Shown here one piece after another: positions 40,650 through 50,004 of a stretch of 64,000 nt of DNA. The stretch is from Verrucomicrobiota bacterium (lineage in GTDB: Bacteria; Verrucomicrobiota; Verrucomicrobiia; Limisphaerales; UBA8199), in NCBI GenBank assembly GCA_012517205.1, contig JAAYVL010000088.1:1-64000 (forward strand). Reading direction: 5' to 3'. The position numbers and the translations under genes are program-made. The number at the start of each line of letters is the position of its first letter. The stretch's first letter is position 1. The notes beneath the pieces were generated by a model. It made no database searches, was not told where the DNA came from, and worked only from the letters and a program-made list of their open reading frames with translations.

Positions 40650-41717
40650 TCAGGAGTCCGAATTCGCAGCCTCAGCCTCAGCCAGCGTGGGAGCGGCAGC
40701 TTTTGGCGGCGCTTCCCTGTGGGGCCTTTGCCGCCGACGAAGCTTTTTGCTCAACGTTTGAATTGTGCCGAGCCAATCATAGGCCCCGTCGAGTTTGGCC
40801 GCAAAGAAGGCGGGATCATCCTGAGAGTTCGCCGGCAACCGTTTTAAGAAGTAAGCGCGGTCTCCCGCCTTCCAACGGCCGAGCTGCGTCGTCGCGCAGC
40901 AGCGGTAGCCGGTGTCGCGCAGCAACCCGGCAAGCCTTTGCACGAAGGGGCTATTATTCTGTGGGAACGCGAAGGGATAGCAGAACGCGGTCACCGTTTC
41001 GCCCAAATGCCGCTCAATCTCGGCCTTGGAATCGACGATTTCAGATCTAATCTCCGCCCAACCCAATTCCACGAGCCGGGGGTGCGTCACGGTGTGGGAG
41101 CCGAATGTGATGCCGGCCGAGTGAAGCTCGCGGACTTCGGCCCAGGTGAGACATTCTTTGCCCCTTGAGAGTTGCGCATTCCGGCTTGCCGAACGGAATT
41201 GGCGGCGTTCATCGCCAATGCAGGCGGTGGGCAGAAAAACGGTTGCGGTAAAACCAAACTCCCGAAGGACCGGAAAGGCCTCCGTATAGAAATCGCGAAA
41301 TCCGTCGTCGAACGTCAAAACGACCGCGCGGGCCGACGTGGCGGTTGAACCCGGCGGCGGAGTCTGGGGGAGTTGGGGGGCGGGCGCGCCAATCGCCGGA
41401 TGCGCCGCCGCGTCCGCGAGCTGATCCAGCGTAATCGTGCGGTAGTGATTATCGGCCAGGAATTGCATGTGCTGCCGAAAAACCCCGGGATGCGTGTTGA
41501 CCTGGTAATAGGAATGAACGCCCGGCTCGGAATCGGCGCTGATGCTGTGATACATCAGAATGGGAATCGAACTGCCCGCCGCGAGGCCTGGCCGGTCCGC
41601 AGCCGTGGCGGCGCCCGAAGGAGGAGCCGCTTTAAACAGCCGCTGCCAAGGGCGAATGACGTTCAAGGTTATCGAACGATCCCAGCGCATGGAAAAACAA
41701 CCATCAGCGGGGGGCAA
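40650..41717 (-). CDS. polysaccharide deacetylase (NodB domain)
   Basis: ILMYHSISADSEPG, VVLTFDDGFRDFYTEAFPVL, ITFGSHTVTHPRLVEL, FCYPFAFPQNN. Confidence 0.88.
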   Translation of the reverse strand: MPPADGCFSMRWDRSITLNVIRPWQRLFKAAPPSGAATAADRPGLAAGSSIPILMYHSISADSEPGVHSYYQVNTHPGVFRQHMQFLADNHYRTITLDQLADAAAHPAIGAPAPQLPQTPPPGSTATSARAVVLTFDDGFRDFYTEAFPVLREFGFTATVFLPTACIGDERRQFRSASRNAQLSRGKECLTWAEVRELHSAGITFGSHTVTHPRLVELGWAEIRSEIVDSKAEIERHLGETVTAFCYPFAFPQNNSPFVQRLAGLLRDTGYRCCATTQLGRWKAGDRAYFLKRLPANSQDDPAFFAAKLDGAYDWLGTIQTLSKKLRRRQRPHREAPPKAAAPTLAEAEAANSDS

Positions 41718-41763
41718 GGCAGCAGTGCCGCTCGGGAACGATTCAATGGGAACGAAGCGAGCT

Positions 41764-44025
41764 TTACTTTAGCGCCAATTCCCGAGCGGGACTCCGGGCC
41801 TCCTCGGTTTGCGGAAGCGGGTGCTGGTCAAAGGGGTCGGGCGGAACCACCTGGGCCGGAGGTTGGCCGGAAATCAGGGCATCTACGAGCGCCAGGTAGG
41901 CTTCCCGGCGGGACTCCCAGTTATGGCGCGCGACGTATTCCAAACCGTTGGCAATAAAGCGGCGGCGGCGCTCGGGATCCTGGATGACTTCCAGCAGCGC
42001 CTCGGTGAGTGCCTCAACATTCCCGGACTCAAAAAAGCGCACGGTTGAGTCCGGGAAATAGAGCCGGTCTATCCGGGTGCGGGAAACGACCACGGGAACC
42101 CCCAGCGACATGAATTCCATTATCTTGGTGCTGTAGGCTTCATTGCCAAAGGAATCGGCCCGCTTGGGAACAACCCCAAGATCCGCGTTCGCCATGATTT
42201 CCGCAATTTGGCGAATCGGCAGCGGATCAAAGAAGCGCACGGCGTCATGGAGCTCGAGCTCGGCGGCAAGCTGCACCAGGCGGTTCTTCATGTTGCCATC
42301 GCCGTAGATATGCAGCTCGGCGTTGGGGATTTGGCTGCGGACCTGGCGAAAGGCCCGGATGGCCAGGTCCAATCCCTGGTGCCACTGGAGGCCGCCGGGG
42401 AAGATCACGACGATTTTGCCATCATGGCGCGTCCGCGGGCGCAGATAGAAAACCCGCGAATCCACGTTATTGATGAAAACCGAGCAGGCGCCGCTCAAAT
42501 GGTTGCGCGCGACATAGGTATCGCGCCAGCAATGATTGGAGATGATGATGTGGTTCGCAAAGGCGGCGGAAACCCGTTCAATGATCTTGAGCAGGCGGAC
42601 TGCGGGGGCGCCCGGGCGGGTGCCGAATTTACTGGCGTAGAATTCCGGGACAATATCGTGGATATCCAGGATCACCTTGGCCCCCGTCAACCGGGGATAC
42701 CAGGCCGCAAACACGAGGAAGTCCGGAACATTATGGATATGCAGCAAATCGTAGGGGCGGCGCCGGTGCTCGCGCAGGAGCCAGAACGATGAGCTCGCCA
42801 GAAACCGAAGCACGGGGAAAAGGTGGGACAGCGGAGATTTCTCCGTCTTGCCGTAGCGGGGCTGGAGGTGGATCAGGCGAATATTGCCCAGGGTTTCGTG
42901 CGTGGGAACTTCCCTGGAACGCCGGAGCGCCAGCACATCCACCTGGTCGCCCCGCTGGGCGAGCGCCTCCGCGTAACGCAACACGCGCGCATCCGACAGG
43001 ATGTGGGAATGGGTAACCATGGCGATGCGGCGCGGCGCGCGGCGCATCGGGATGCGCTGGCGGGCCACGAATGCGGCCAGCTCGCGGGGCAGGGGCTGCC
43101 AGAACGTGTCTTTGTATTTCTGGCGCGCGTAATCGAGAAACTGCCGGTAGCAATCCGCCGGATAGGTATGCGGGGTGTCGCGCTCGTCCGGGAAACGCAT
43201 GTAGTCCGGATGCACATTCACCAGGGCCATGCCGCCATGCCGCGCAATCCAATCGAGCTTTTGATACCAGATATCGGGATGCCGCTCCTTTAAAAGCAGG
43301 AACAGGGTCGAGTCTTGCGGCAGCGTGTAGGGAAGCTCGGCGTAGCCGGGGCGCGGCCCGGTCGAAGATTCCGGAGCCCGGGCGGAAGCCGCCGGGGCAA
43401 CTCCCGCGCGCGGTTTCCCATTTCGCGACACCCAAAAGGGAAAGATGGTATTCTGGCCGTGGGGCTGCGGCTCGAAGGGATCGGTGTCGAACGTCGAAGC
43501 GTCGTAGGCGACCTGAAGATCGTGAATCCAGTCGAGGTTGTGCAGCATGAAGCCGGAACGAAAACCGGTCACCGCCCAATCCTTGAGATGATGGTTGATC
43601 CGAACTGCGCGCCGGCTGAACTGGCTCCGGGTAAGAAATAATTTGCCGTCGTGGTACAGGTCGTGAATGCCCACTTCAAACCCGGCGGCTTCAATTTGCA
43701 CGCGCAACTCGCGGGAAACACGATACGACCCCTCCGGAATCAAATTGAACGCGGACCGAAACCCCAATTGGATTTCGAGCTCCATCAACCGCGTGATCTT
43801 GTCCAACCCGCCTTGCCCCTCGACGTCATGGGTAAGAACCAGGGCAAATCGTTTGCCTTCCGGCCAGCCAGGCCAATCCTGGGGCTGCAGCTCCGAGCCG
43901 GGCATAATCGGCCAAATGTCTCCGACCGCGCGAAGCTTTCGCAGCGCAAACCACTGCCGGATCGCAAACCGGAGCGGCAGCGGCACGAGCGGCTTGACGG
44001 AGTAATACAGGCGGTTGCGCAGCAT
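41764..44025 (-). CDS. fusion: N-terminal polysaccharide deacetylase-like domain + C-terminal GT4 glycosyltransferase
   Basis: N-half ALVLTHDVEGQGG, FEVGIHDLYHDGKLF; C-half RIAMVTHSHILSDARVLRYAEALAQRGDQVDVLALR, GKIVVIFPGGLQWHQGLDLAIRAFRQV, GDGNMKNRLVQLAAELELHDAVRFF. Confidence 0.84.
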   Translation of the reverse strand: MLRNRLYYSVKPLVPLPLRFAIRQWFALRKLRAVGDIWPIMPGSELQPQDWPGWPEGKRFALVLTHDVEGQGGLDKITRLMELEIQLGFRSAFNLIPEGSYRVSRELRVQIEAAGFEVGIHDLYHDGKLFLTRSQFSRRAVRINHHLKDWAVTGFRSGFMLHNLDWIHDLQVAYDASTFDTDPFEPQPHGQNTIFPFWVSRNGKPRAGVAPAASARAPESSTGPRPGYAELPYTLPQDSTLFLLLKERHPDIWYQKLDWIARHGGMALVNVHPDYMRFPDERDTPHTYPADCYRQFLDYARQKYKDTFWQPLPRELAAFVARQRIPMRRAPRRIAMVTHSHILSDARVLRYAEALAQRGDQVDVLALRRSREVPTHETLGNIRLIHLQPRYGKTEKSPLSHLFPVLRFLASSSFWLLREHRRRPYDLLHIHNVPDFLVFAAWYPRLTGAKVILDIHDIVPEFYASKFGTRPGAPAVRLLKIIERVSAAFANHIIISNHCWRDTYVARNHLSGACSVFINNVDSRVFYLRPRTRHDGKIVVIFPGGLQWHQGLDLAIRAFRQVRSQIPNAELHIYGDGNMKNRLVQLAAELELHDAVRFFDPLPIRQIAEIMANADLGVVPKRADSFGNEAYSTKIMEFMSLGVPVVVSRTRIDRLYFPDSTVRFFESGNVEALTEALLEVIQDPERRRRFIANGLEYVARHNWESRREAYLALVDALISGQPPAQVVPPDPFDQHPLPQTEEARSPARELALK

Positions 44026-44155
44026 TTTAACAGTGCCGACAGCGCCCGGCAGCCCGATCCCGGATCAAATCGGCGCGCGCAAGGACCATTGCCGGCAAAC
44101 CCAAATCGTTTACGCTAAAAACCACCGGCCGGGAGCAGGGAAGACGGAGGGCCGC

Positions 44156-46378
44156 TCAAACCTCCTGCTGAAACCGTTGCGGAACATAGCTCCGGTTTTT
44201 ATTCAGCACCGCGTTAACGTTCGCTTTGGATTCAGCGAGCATGGCGGCGGCGCGCCGGGCCGCCTCACTTTGAGTCTTCTCGGACTCGAGCACCAGCAGC
44301 ACCGTATCCATGAACCCCGCCAGCCGCGGGGTCACGCTAACCTGGCTGACCGGAGGCATGTCGAAAATGATGTAGTCGTAGTCGCTGGCCTTGAGCTTGG
44401 GCACCAGGCTGCCAAAGCGCCGCGGCAAAACGCGCGGCAGCAGGCCGCTTTTTCCGCCTTCCGCGACCGCGTAGAGATTCTCCTGCACCATTGTATTATC
44501 GCGCGTCTCATTGCCCAGCGCCTCGGCGAGGCCCAGCCCGGGTTTGCCCTTGAAGAAGGGGTGGGCCGCCCCCTGTCCGGCGGTCATATCCACCAGCAGC
44601 ACGTTCCCATCCCCGGTTTCGGATAAGCTGGCCGCCAGACCCGCGGCAATCGTTGTGACCCCCACGCCTTTCGCACAACCCGTGACCGCAATCATCTTGG
44701 GCTTGTGCGTAAGATTGCGCACCTCGAAGAAGGTCACCAGCCGGTCGCGCAGGGCCTCGTAGTAGGAAACCAGGCCGTTCGCCTGGTAAGGCACCACTCC
44801 GGCTTTCTGGTCAACTGCCGCTTTTTCGTCCGCCCCGCCGCTTTCCGGCGAGCCGGCGGCCGGCGCCGGCGACGGCAGCAACGGCTGGCGGCTATTTCGC
44901 CGCATCTTAGGAATCGTCAGGAAGAGCGGAAGCCGCAGGCGCGTTTCCACTTCAATGGGACGGCGGACGGTCCGATCCAGGACCAGCTCGATCAGGAACG
45001 CCAGCGCAAACCCGGCAACCACGCCGCCGAGGGCGATCAGGCCGAGCATCTGAACCAACTGCCGCGATTCCCGAAACGCCGGGCTGGGCGCCTGCGCCAC
45101 GCCGATGTTCGACATGCGGCCGGCACTCAAAGTCTCGTCAAACCGCGCCTGCTCCAGGCTGGTGGAGAAGTGGCGATACTTGGCTTCCTCCAGCTCCTTT
45201 TTTCGCTGCAACTCGACGATGCCGGGCTCGAGTTCGTTCACCGCCTTGGCTTCGGCGGTCAACTGGTCCATTTGCGAATTGAGCACCTTGATCTTGGTCT
45301 GCAGCGCCGCAATCGAGATGCGCGCCCGTTCCTCCAGGAAATCGCCAACCGCCTCGCCGGGCTTGGCGGAGGGCGGCTGCAGCCGCGCCAGCCGCGGATA
45401 ATCCGCTTCCAGCTTCTGCCGCGTCTGTTCCAGCGCGGCGATTTGCTCGCGGATGCCCCGCACCATCGCGTTCTCTTCCGTGTACTGGGTCAGCAGCCCC
45501 TGCTCCTGTTTGCGAAACGAATCCAGGCGCGCGACGATGTTCCGATACGACTCCAGCTTTTCGGGCGGAACTTCGGCGTCGGGCGCCGCGGCGGAGGCTT
45601 CCGGCTTTTTCGGCAGCAGCTTCTGGTGCTCCTCGAGCACCGCCTGCTGCTGGGCCAATTCGGCCTGGGTGTTGAACAGTTCCTGCCGGATTTTTGCGAG
45701 CGACTCGCTATAGGCCTTCTTCATCTCCTCGAGCGGCACCACGCCAATGTTGGTCCTGGCTTTGCGCAAGTCCTGCTCGGTTTGGGCCAGTTGTGAGCGC
45801 AACGCGTCGGTCTGCTGGGTCAACACATCATCAAAACCGCCCATGCTCCGGTGGATTTGAACGTGCTTGCGAAGGTAGGCCTCGATGATCTGCGTCAGCA
45901 CCGGTTGCACAACCTCCCGGTTGGGATTCTGAAAGACAATCCGCAGGACGTTGCTGCGGCGGGGAACCTCAACCTTCAGATTCTGCTGCAGCAAAACGGC
46001 GGCCTGGTACTTGTTCGTGTTGGCCGGGCCGGCCCCGAGGATTTTCCCCGCCCCAATGATGTCCACCACTTGCGTCGCCAGGTCCAGGCTTTGGAGCACC
46101 TCAACCTCCGAATTGATGATGTTGTCCCCCCGCGGATCGGGGTTCTTGATCTGGGGATCCCCCGCTATCCCGCTGGGCATGCTGGACTCGACCACGTAGC
46201 GGATGAGCAGCTTGGCTTCCGAAACATACATGGGCGGCGAGGTGACATAAACCACCGCGGCCACCGCGAGTCCCAGCACGGAAAAGCTGAGGATCTTCCA
46301 CTTATGCCGAAAGATGATGTAGTAAATATCCGCCAGGGTTAGCCCGGTCGAATGCTGCAGCCGTTCGTGCGTTTGCAT
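44156..46378 (-). CDS. polysaccharide co-polymerase (Wzz + Wzc-like ATPase domain, degenerate Walker A)
   Basis: Wzz domain LADIYYIIFRHKWKILSFSVLGLAVAAVVYVTSPPMYVSEAKLLIRY, coiled coil, second TM, C-terminal MIAVTGCAKGVGVTTIAAGLAASL...VLLVDMT...YDYIIFDMPPV. Confidence 0.85.
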   Translation of the reverse strand: MQTHERLQHSTGLTLADIYYIIFRHKWKILSFSVLGLAVAAVVYVTSPPMYVSEAKLLIRYVVESSMPSGIAGDPQIKNPDPRGDNIINSEVEVLQSLDLATQVVDIIGAGKILGAGPANTNKYQAAVLLQQNLKVEVPRRSNVLRIVFQNPNREVVQPVLTQIIEAYLRKHVQIHRSMGGFDDVLTQQTDALRSQLAQTEQDLRKARTNIGVVPLEEMKKAYSESLAKIRQELFNTQAELAQQQAVLEEHQKLLPKKPEASAAAPDAEVPPEKLESYRNIVARLDSFRKQEQGLLTQYTEENAMVRGIREQIAALEQTRQKLEADYPRLARLQPPSAKPGEAVGDFLEERARISIAALQTKIKVLNSQMDQLTAEAKAVNELEPGIVELQRKKELEEAKYRHFSTSLEQARFDETLSAGRMSNIGVAQAPSPAFRESRQLVQMLGLIALGGVVAGFALAFLIELVLDRTVRRPIEVETRLRLPLFLTIPKMRRNSRQPLLPSPAPAAGSPESGGADEKAAVDQKAGVVPYQANGLVSYYEALRDRLVTFFEVRNLTHKPKMIAVTGCAKGVGVTTIAAGLAASLSETGDGNVLLVDMTAGQGAAHPFFKGKPGLGLAEALGNETRDNTMVQENLYAVAEGGKSGLLPRVLPRRFGSLVPKLKASDYDYIIFDMPPVSQVSVTPRLAGFMDTVLLVLESEKTQSEAARRAAAMLAESKANVNAVLNKNRSYVPQRFQQEV

Positions 46379-46459
46379 AAATTATCGTCGTTCTATTCGG
46401 GCGCTTCGTCAGGTAATTCGTCTTTCCCGGCGGGCCCATACGCCCGGAAAGTTGGACGG

Positions 46460-47602
46460 TCAGGCGACATGGCGATATAACAGCGCCCCCAGCAGCCGCG
46501 ACAGGCTCAACGGCAGCGCGCCAAAAACCCGGTTATGCCACCCCACCGTCTCGTCATGCCCCGGCACAAACGCGTTCTTCCGCAGATCGTACCGGTAGTA
46601 AGGAATCGGGTATTCCCGCGCCCCCCAGCCCCGCTTGAAGCGGAGCAACCCTTCGTTGGCCGGCGAAGTCCGGCCCATATACAGCTTCCGGCAGCCCCGG
46701 GCGGCATAATGCCGGATGCCCTCCCAGATCACCAAATCATTGCCGCGCAGCCGGAGCGTCCGCTCATCGGAAGCCCCAAACTTGTAGAGCGCCGTTGCCC
46801 CCTTCTGAAAAAAGACGGCGCCGGCAATGTAGCGCGCGCCGGCGCGCGCCAGCACCACAATGCCATCCCCGTGATCCAGGATGCGCTCCTGCACCTGCAG
46901 GAAGAACCGCAGCGGCTGAGGCGGCAAACCATGCTTGCGCCGCGTCCGGCAGTGCAGCGCGTAAAATTGCCGGATTCCCCGGACGTCACTCCGAAACTCA
47001 ACCGTGACGCCCTCGTGTTGCGCCTTGCGCACCGCGCGCCGCGTCGCTGACTTCAGGGCCGCAAACAACTCCGGCTCCTCCCCGGCCAGGGAAAGCTCGT
47101 GCCCATAATACTGCTGCGCCGGCGGAGCCGCGGCCAGAAACGGCTGCCCGCCCCGCAATTCCAAATACTTCCAGCGCCGGCTCCGGCCATGCGCCACGGC
47201 CGCGTCAAACAGTTGCCGAAAAGCCGCCGCATCGGCCGCCAGCGGATCGCAATAATCGGTAAAGGGCAGCGAAATGCCCCGGCGTCCCGTCAGCCAGCTA
47301 TCCACCTCCATCACCGGCAGCAGCGCCTCGAGCCTGCCCCCGGTTTGCTCCGCAAAATACTCCGGCGCGTAGCCGTAGGTCTGCGCCAGCACCAGCGCCC
47401 AGCCCTTGCCCGGAAAGAAAGCGTCCGGAGCCACGGCGGCCAGCTTGTCATTCCACCGCTCATCCCGAATGGGATTCAGCCGTTGCACCACTCTACCGTG
47501 GGCCAGCAAGGCCCCCCGGGCAAGTATTTCCACCGGCGCCGGCGATTCAAAAGGGAAGACAGACCGGCCCGGCGCGCTCACCTGGCTAAAACTCGCGCTC
47601 AT
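46460..47602 (-). CDS. FemAB-like GNAT acyl/aminoacyltransferase
   Basis: WNDKLAAVAPDAFFPGKGWALVLAQTYGYAPEYFAEQTGGRLEALLPVMEV, YIAGAVFFQKGATALYKFGASDERTLRLRGNDLVIWEGIRHYAARGCRKLYMGRTSPANEGLLRFKRGWG; start at MSASFSQV (47602) preferred. Confidence 0.82.
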   Translation of the reverse strand: MSASFSQVSAPGRSVFPFESPAPVEILARGALLAHGRVVQRLNPIRDERWNDKLAAVAPDAFFPGKGWALVLAQTYGYAPEYFAEQTGGRLEALLPVMEVDSWLTGRRGISLPFTDYCDPLAADAAAFRQLFDAAVAHGRSRRWKYLELRGGQPFLAAAPPAQQYYGHELSLAGEEPELFAALKSATRRAVRKAQHEGVTVEFRSDVRGIRQFYALHCRTRRKHGLPPQPLRFFLQVQERILDHGDGIVVLARAGARYIAGAVFFQKGATALYKFGASDERTLRLRGNDLVIWEGIRHYAARGCRKLYMGRTSPANEGLLRFKRGWGAREYPIPYYRYDLRKNAFVPGHDETVGWHNRVFGALPLSLSRLLGALLYRHVA

Positions 47603-47820
47603 CGGGCCGCCGTACCCCCGGTTGCACCGCCCGCCGGAATGCGGGCAAAGCTCCGCACTTGGTGTTTCGCAGACTCTCTGCGCCACCTTCCAGCCGGCTC
47701 CCGGAGTCCTCCGGAAGCTTGCTTTAATCTTTTCACGATTACCGATCGGCAGGCGACCCTTCGCCTGCGGGCCCCCGGAGCGTCCACCGCGAGCTCCAAC
47801 ATCCGCAAACACCAGGCCAA

Positions 47821-48465
47821 TTATGCCCGGGCCAGCTCCGGCAGCCACTCCGCCACCGAGTCCCGCGGCAGGCTCACCTGGCGGCGGTCCATTTCCACCG
47901 GCGTGGGCCGCCCCAGAATCTCCAGCAGGATTTGCACCCGGCGCCGGGCGGGCCAGCTTTGCAGCACCAGGGCCTGCATTCCCATAAAAGCGCCGCGCGT
48001 CACCGTCACCTCGTCGCCCGGCCGCGGGTCCTTCCGCAACGGCAGAAGCTCCTCGGCGCCAAAACACCGCCGCAAATCCTCCAGCACCTCGGCCGGCACT
48101 TGCGGAATGCGCCCGCCGAAGCTCACCAGCCCGCTAATCCCCGAAATGTGGCGAATCTGCCCGATATGCTCATCCAGGAAACACCGCACAAAAACATAGC
48201 CGGGAAAAACCGGTTCCGTAATCCGCTTGACCACCCCGCGAATCGTCGTCTGCTCCGAGCGCAACCTGGGGCTGAAAACCTCCAATCCCAGGCGGTGGCG
48301 CAGCCCGGCCGCCGCAATATGATCCTGTTTGGGCTTGGTTTTGGCACAATACCACCCCCATCCCCCTCCCCACGGCGCGCCCGCCGCGCCCGGCCCCCAC
48401 CCCGGAGCCACGGCGCCAGCCGACACCCGGTGGGCACTGAAACTCTGTTCGGCTTTAATGATCAT
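47821..48465 (-). CDS. NusG-family transcription antitermination factor (RfaH/UpxY/LoaP-like paralogue)
   Basis: WYCAKTKPKQDHIAAAGLRHRLGLEVFSPRLR, VFPGYVFVRCFLDEHIGQIRHISGISGLVSFGG, KOW-like PGDEVTVTRGAFMGMQALVLQSWPARRRVQILLEILG. Confidence 0.85.
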   Translation of the reverse strand: MIIKAEQSFSAHRVSAGAVAPGWGPGAAGAPWGGGWGWYCAKTKPKQDHIAAAGLRHRLGLEVFSPRLRSEQTTIRGVVKRITEPVFPGYVFVRCFLDEHIGQIRHISGISGLVSFGGRIPQVPAEVLEDLRRCFGAEELLPLRKDPRPGDEVTVTRGAFMGMQALVLQSWPARRRVQILLEILGRPTPVEMDRRQVSLPRDSVAEWLPELARA

Positions 48466-48736
48466 GCCTCAACCACTATTTTGACTGATAACCATTTTCC
48501 CACTGCGCTGTTGAGGGGTCAACCATCCATGCCGGGAACCTTCACGGACAGCCTGACCGTAGATATACGGAAAACGCTGCAAAACACGATATCCCCGACA
48601 ATTTCAAGGATATCCGCCGCGTCAGCCGCAAACCGTTCCCCGGCCCGCGTCGCTCAAGACCGCGCCAACGAAACCGATCCCAACCGGAAGAAAGAAGCAT
48701 GACAACGGGGTAGCAGGCGGGATGCCACCCCGCGGC

Positions 48737-49426
48737 TCAGAACCACGTAAACCGTTCCCGCACAAAGACAATATCGGACGGCTGCAGGTAAAACGACTCG
48801 CCACCCTGTCCCTGCAAATGCCGCTTCAAATTCAAATGATATTGCTCCTCGCGCTCGCCCTGGCGCCGAATTACGGTCACGTCTTTCAGATTCGCCTTCG
48901 CGTAATCCACCCCCGCATCAATCACGGCCTCCAGGACCGTCACCGGGCGGTCAAACGCGATCCGACCGGGACGCGCCACCGCGCCCGTCACAAACACGAA
49001 ATAGGCGGAGGACTCCAATGCCACATTCACCTCTTTGGTCACCAACTGCGGCGCATAGAGTTTGACCAGTTCCTTCTCCAAATCGGTCGGGCTCATCCCG
49101 GCGGCCTTGCACTCGCCCACCAGTGGCAGCGACAGCTTGCCGTCGCGCCGAATCTGTTGAATCGTATTCAGGTTGGGAGACCCCGGAAAGGTGATCCGCA
49201 CCGTGTCCCCCTCCCGCAGCATCAACGACTCCGCCGTGGGAGACGCCGAGGGCGAAGCCGGAGACGCCGCCACGGCGCCCGACGGCGAAATCTCCGCAAA
49301 ATTAGCCGATTGCTTCGCTCCCGGCCCCTGGCAACCCGCCAGCAAAACCACCAGCAACAGGCTCAAACCGCCAACCCACATCCGGCCCGCGATTCCATCC
49401 CAAACTGACTCGTTAAGCTTTTTCAT
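48737..49426 (-). CDS. polysaccharide export outer-membrane lipoprotein (Wza/SLBB family)
   Basis: Lipobox LLVVLLAGCQG; LREGDTVRITFPGSPNLNTIQQIRRDGKLSLPLVGECKAAGMSPTDLEKELVKLYAPQLV, FVFVTGAVARPGRIAFDRPVTVLEAVIDAGV. Confidence 0.87.
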   Translation of the reverse strand: MKKLNESVWDGIAGRMWVGGLSLLLVVLLAGCQGPGAKQSANFAEISPSGAVAASPASPSASPTAESLMLREGDTVRITFPGSPNLNTIQQIRRDGKLSLPLVGECKAAGMSPTDLEKELVKLYAPQLVTKEVNVALESSAYFVFVTGAVARPGRIAFDRPVTVLEAVIDAGVDYAKANLKDVTVIRRQGEREEQYHLNLKRHLQGQGGESFYLQPSDIVFVRERFTWF

Positions 49427-50004
49427 AGGAAGTTCCACCTTTTCAGGGATTGTTGCACACATGTACGACCATTATTCGTTTTCTTTAATTCACCGCTCAG
49501 CAGGAAAAATACCGCGTCCCCGCGAAAAGACAAGCTGAACCTGCCTTTTTCCTGAACACGCCCGCACGGCCTCCGGCCAACGAAAGCTACTCTCCCGCAT
49601 CGGCCGGCCCGACGCGCAATTCCACTGATTACGGCAGTTTTTGCGAGCAATTCCAACGCCAAGCCTCTCACGCAGCCGCGCCTTTGCCCGGGGCTGGATG
49701 ACTTCAAGTCCGGAAACTGCGTTTGGAGAACTATCGCGCGGCGACTGGCGGACGGAAAATCGAGGCCAAGGCACCGGAGCGGAGCCAGTGAGCCGGGCGA
49801 GGGAGGGAAAACCCGAAAGACGCGAAATAGCGCGATCGCCTCATCCATTCCGTTCAACTTCACCCACCAAACGCTTCATTGGGGCCACGTCCCGGACGGC
49901 CATGCCCGCCCCGATGCCGATGGTACGATGGCCCTTGCGCGGCCTGCCCAACGGAACCCCTCCAAATAAGCCAGCCGCGACGCCAAAAGCCCCCCAAACG
50001 CTTA

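Noticed and set aside
44705-45796. 363-aa + strand ORF
   Set aside because: Antisense to the Wzz/Wzc-like gene; no plausible domain
49423-49863. 146-aa minus-strand ORF upstream of the Wza-like gene
   Set aside because: Overlaps the exporter start in another frame and has low-complexity Arg-rich composition; more likely the operon leader
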